Assembly (NCBI GenBank): GCA_965371325.1
Contig: CBDUXZ010000079.1
Coordinates: 1-7,764 of the forward strand
Reading direction: 5' to 3'
Source of the DNA: CBDUXZ01 sp965371325 [NCBI: uncultured bacterium]
Lineage (GTDB): Bacteria; JAUYMQ01
DNA length: 7,764 bases
This document shows, piece after piece, positions 6,289 to 7,764 of this stretch; position 1 is the first letter of the stretch; each line of letters starts with the position of its first letter. The notes under the pieces are model-generated. The model saw only the letters and a program-made list of their open reading frames with translations. It was not told the origin of the DNA and did no database searches. The translations under genes were made by a program, and so were the position numbers.

Positions 6289-7497
6289 GGTTCTACGAGT
6301 TCGAAGCCAAGGCGCTGCTCGCCCGGCACGGCGTCCCACTCCCGAAAAACGGAACCGCGAAGACGCCGGAGGAGGCGAAACAGCTTGCCGCCGACATCGG
6401 CTGTCCCGTCGTTCTGAAGTCGCAGGTTTTAAGCGGGGGCCGCATGAAGGCCGGCGGCGTCAAGTTCGCCGACACGCCGGAGGAGGCCGCCGGGCACGCC
6501 GAGGCGATTCTCAAGCTCGAGATCAAGGGGCTCAAGCCGCGCTGCGTTCTGGTCGAGCAGAAGGCGCCCATCAAGAAAGAGTTTTACGCGGGGATCACCT
6601 GGGACGGAATCGCGAAAAAGCCCGTCATCATCTTCAGCGACATGGGCGGCATTGACATCGAAGAGGTCGCCGAAACGCATCCCGAGCACATCTCGAAAAC
6701 CCATTTCTCGAACATCATTCCCTTCACCGATTACACCGCCAAGCAGGCGATCGCGAAGCTGGGAATCACGGGGGGCGAGCTGAACGCCATCACCCGCATC
6801 GTCGCCAACCTCGCGCGCATCTTCACAACCTATGGCCTCACCCTTGCCGAGATCAATCCCCTCGGGCTCATCGAGGTGGAGGGCAAGCCGCGGTTCGTTT
6901 GCGTCGACTGCCACATCGACATGGAAGACGAGGCCCGCGACGGGCAGGCGAAGATTCTCGCGGCGCTTGGGATCGACAAGACCGAGACACGGCAGGCCCG
7001 GCCGCCGACACCCTTCGAGATGAAAGGCGCAGAAGTAGACGCGGCCGATCACCGCGGCGTCGCCGGACGCGTCGTTGAGTTCGACGGCGACCTCGGGCTG
7101 GTCATCGGCGCCGGCGGCGGGAGCCTTACCCTCTTCGATGCCGTCCGAAAGCACGGCGGGCGGGCTGCGAACTACTGCGAAATTGGCGGAAACCCGAGCG
7201 TCAGCAAAGCCTGCGGGCTCACGAAGCTCATTCTCTCGAAGCCGGGCGTGAAGAAGATCGCGGTCATGATGAACGTCGTTTCGAACACGCGCGTGGACAT
7301 TGTCGCCCGGGGAGTGAAAGGGCGTGGTGGAGTCGGGCTACGATCCGGCGGAGAAGATTGCCATCTTCCGCATTCCGGGCTCCTGGGAAGACGAGGGGTT
7401 CAAGATCCTGAAAAAGTACGGCGTCGAGTATTGCGATCGAACCGTTTCCATGCACGAGGCGGCGCGGCGGGCCGTCGACAAGATGAAGGAAGCCTAG
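6285..7497 (+). pseudogene. ADP-forming acyl-CoA ligase beta subunit (succinate/malate-CoA ligase type), frameshifted near the 3' end
   Basis: The GTG start overlaps the lyase stop (GTGA) and has AAGAGGG (6274-6280) before it. Frame one gives 344 family-like residues: MRFYEFEAKALLARHG at the N-terminus, ATP-grasp segments VVLKSQVLSGGRMKAGGVK (42-60), VLVEQKAPIKKEFYAG (88-103), Mg-site EINPL (189-193) with Asp208, and the CoA-ligase domain with VIGAGGGS (273-280), EIGGNPS (299-305) and MNVVSNTRVD (329-338). After GTG 7314-7316 the frame breaks. The family sequence resumes in another frame at 7318 (KGVVESGYDPAEK, then IFRIPGSWEDEG and YGVEYCDRT) and ends at TAG 7495-7497. Adding back two bases (ATC AAG for the present AAAG) restores a 404-residue subunit. 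Unrepaired, translation would run to a stop at 7566-7568 and lose the last 60 residues. A sequencing or assembly error is likely, since the rest is well kept; true inactivation is possible. It pairs with the next gene. Malate, succinate or another dicarboxylate may be the substrate. Confidence 0.8.
7486..7492 (+). promoter_or_regulatory. Shine-Dalgarno site of the ligase alpha subunit gene
   Basis: AAGGAAG inside the last codons of the beta subunit gene lies 8 nt before ATG 7501, supporting that start and co-translation of the two ligase subunits. Confidence 0.5.
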
Positions 7498-7500
7498 GGC

Positions 7501-7764
7501 ATGTCGATTCTCATCACGAAAGACTCCACCTTCATCATTCAGGGGATTACCGGCCGCGAGGCGGTTAACACCACGCGCGAGTGCCTCGATTATGGATCGA
7601 AAGTCGTCGGGGGCGTGACGCCCGGACGAGGGGGACGCGACGTCTACGGCGTTCCCGTGTACGACACGGTAAAAGAGGTCACGCGCAAGACAGGCGTGGA
7701 CGGCACCGTGATCGCGGTTCCCGCTCCCTTCGTCCGCGACGCGGCCTTCGAGGCGATCGAGGCG
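7501..7764 (+). CDS. ADP-forming acyl-CoA ligase alpha subunit (SucD/MtkB type; C-terminus outside window)
   Basis: Only the first 88 codons are present. MSILITKDSTFIIQGITGRE, then YGSKVVGGVTPGRGGRD (31-47), YGVPVYDTVKEV (49-60) and DGTVIAVPAPFVRDAA (67-82), match the N-terminal CoA-binding Rossmann domain of succinyl-CoA synthetase and malate-CoA ligase alpha subunits. In those, the QGITG and GGVTPGKGG loops hold CoA. The usual GKQGTFH stretch after GITG is replaced by GREAVNTTRECL, again a divergent version. The active-site histidine that carries the phosphate in catalysis would be near residue 245 and lies outside the window, so activity cannot be judged. The gene starts 3 bp after the beta subunit stop; an alpha gene following beta is the normal arrangement. 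With the beta subunit it would form an ATP-linked acid:CoA ligase, probably serving the malyl-CoA or a related branch of this cluster. Confidence 0.85.
   Translation, partial: MSILITKDSTFIIQGITGREAVNTTRECLDYGSKVVGGVTPGRGGRDVYGVPVYDTVKEVTRKTGVDGTVIAVPAPFVRDAAFEAIEA

Noticed and set aside
7317-7323. Programmed +1 frameshift in the ligase beta gene
   Set aside because: A +1 shift would restore the frame but drop the conserved Ile, and no recognised slippery site, stop codon or stimulator is seen. A 2-base loss is simpler.

Overview
The window is bacterial, GC-rich (strong G/C bias at third codon positions), densely coded, with clear Shine-Dalgarno sites and frequent GTG/TTG starts. No rRNA, tRNA, mobile element or CRISPR array is visible. 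The host cannot be named from sequence alone; an uncultured, heterotrophic or methylotrophic, proteobacterium-like lineage that uses the ethylmalonyl-CoA (EMC) pathway fits.

Left part (1-2450, minus strand): a two-gene unit. A membrane-anchored sulfatase/alkaline-phosphatase-superfamily protein (555-2450) is followed 13 bp later by a family 2 glycosyltransferase of the polyprenyl-phosphate sugar transferase type, which runs off the left edge. Both look like envelope or glycan functions and have no obvious link to the right-hand genes.

Middle (2451-2793): a divergent intergenic region with a good sigma70-type promoter (TTGACT-N17-TAATCT) facing right. It implies a leader of about 190 nt, containing a hairpin, ahead of the crotonyl-CoA carboxylase/reductase gene.

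Right part (2794-7764, plus strand): a carbon-assimilation cluster. Crotonyl-CoA carboxylase/reductase (ccr) is followed after 241 bp by a tightly packed operon of two single-domain MaoC hydratase genes, a malyl-CoA/beta-methylmalyl-CoA lyase of the CitE/HpcH family, and the beta and alpha subunits of an ADP-forming acyl-CoA ligase of the SucCD/MtkAB type (alpha cut by the right edge). Ccr makes ethylmalonyl-CoA, the MaoC pair would hydrate mesaconyl-CoA to beta-methylmalyl-CoA, and the lyase would cleave this to glyoxylate and propionyl-CoA and/or condense glyoxylate with acetyl-CoA to malyl-CoA. The ligase would interconvert malyl-CoA (or a related C4/C5 acyl-CoA) and the free acid with ATP. 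Ethylmalonyl-CoA mutase and methylsuccinyl-CoA dehydrogenase are not in the window.

Most notable points: the two MaoC proteins look like the separate halves of the normally fused mesaconyl-CoA hydratase, joined by a 4-base GTGA overlap; the CoA ligase beta subunit has an unusual substrate-site loop and a 2-base deletion near its 3' end; and the Ccr carries a complete structural-zinc cysteine tetrad that, from memory, known Ccr enzymes have lost.
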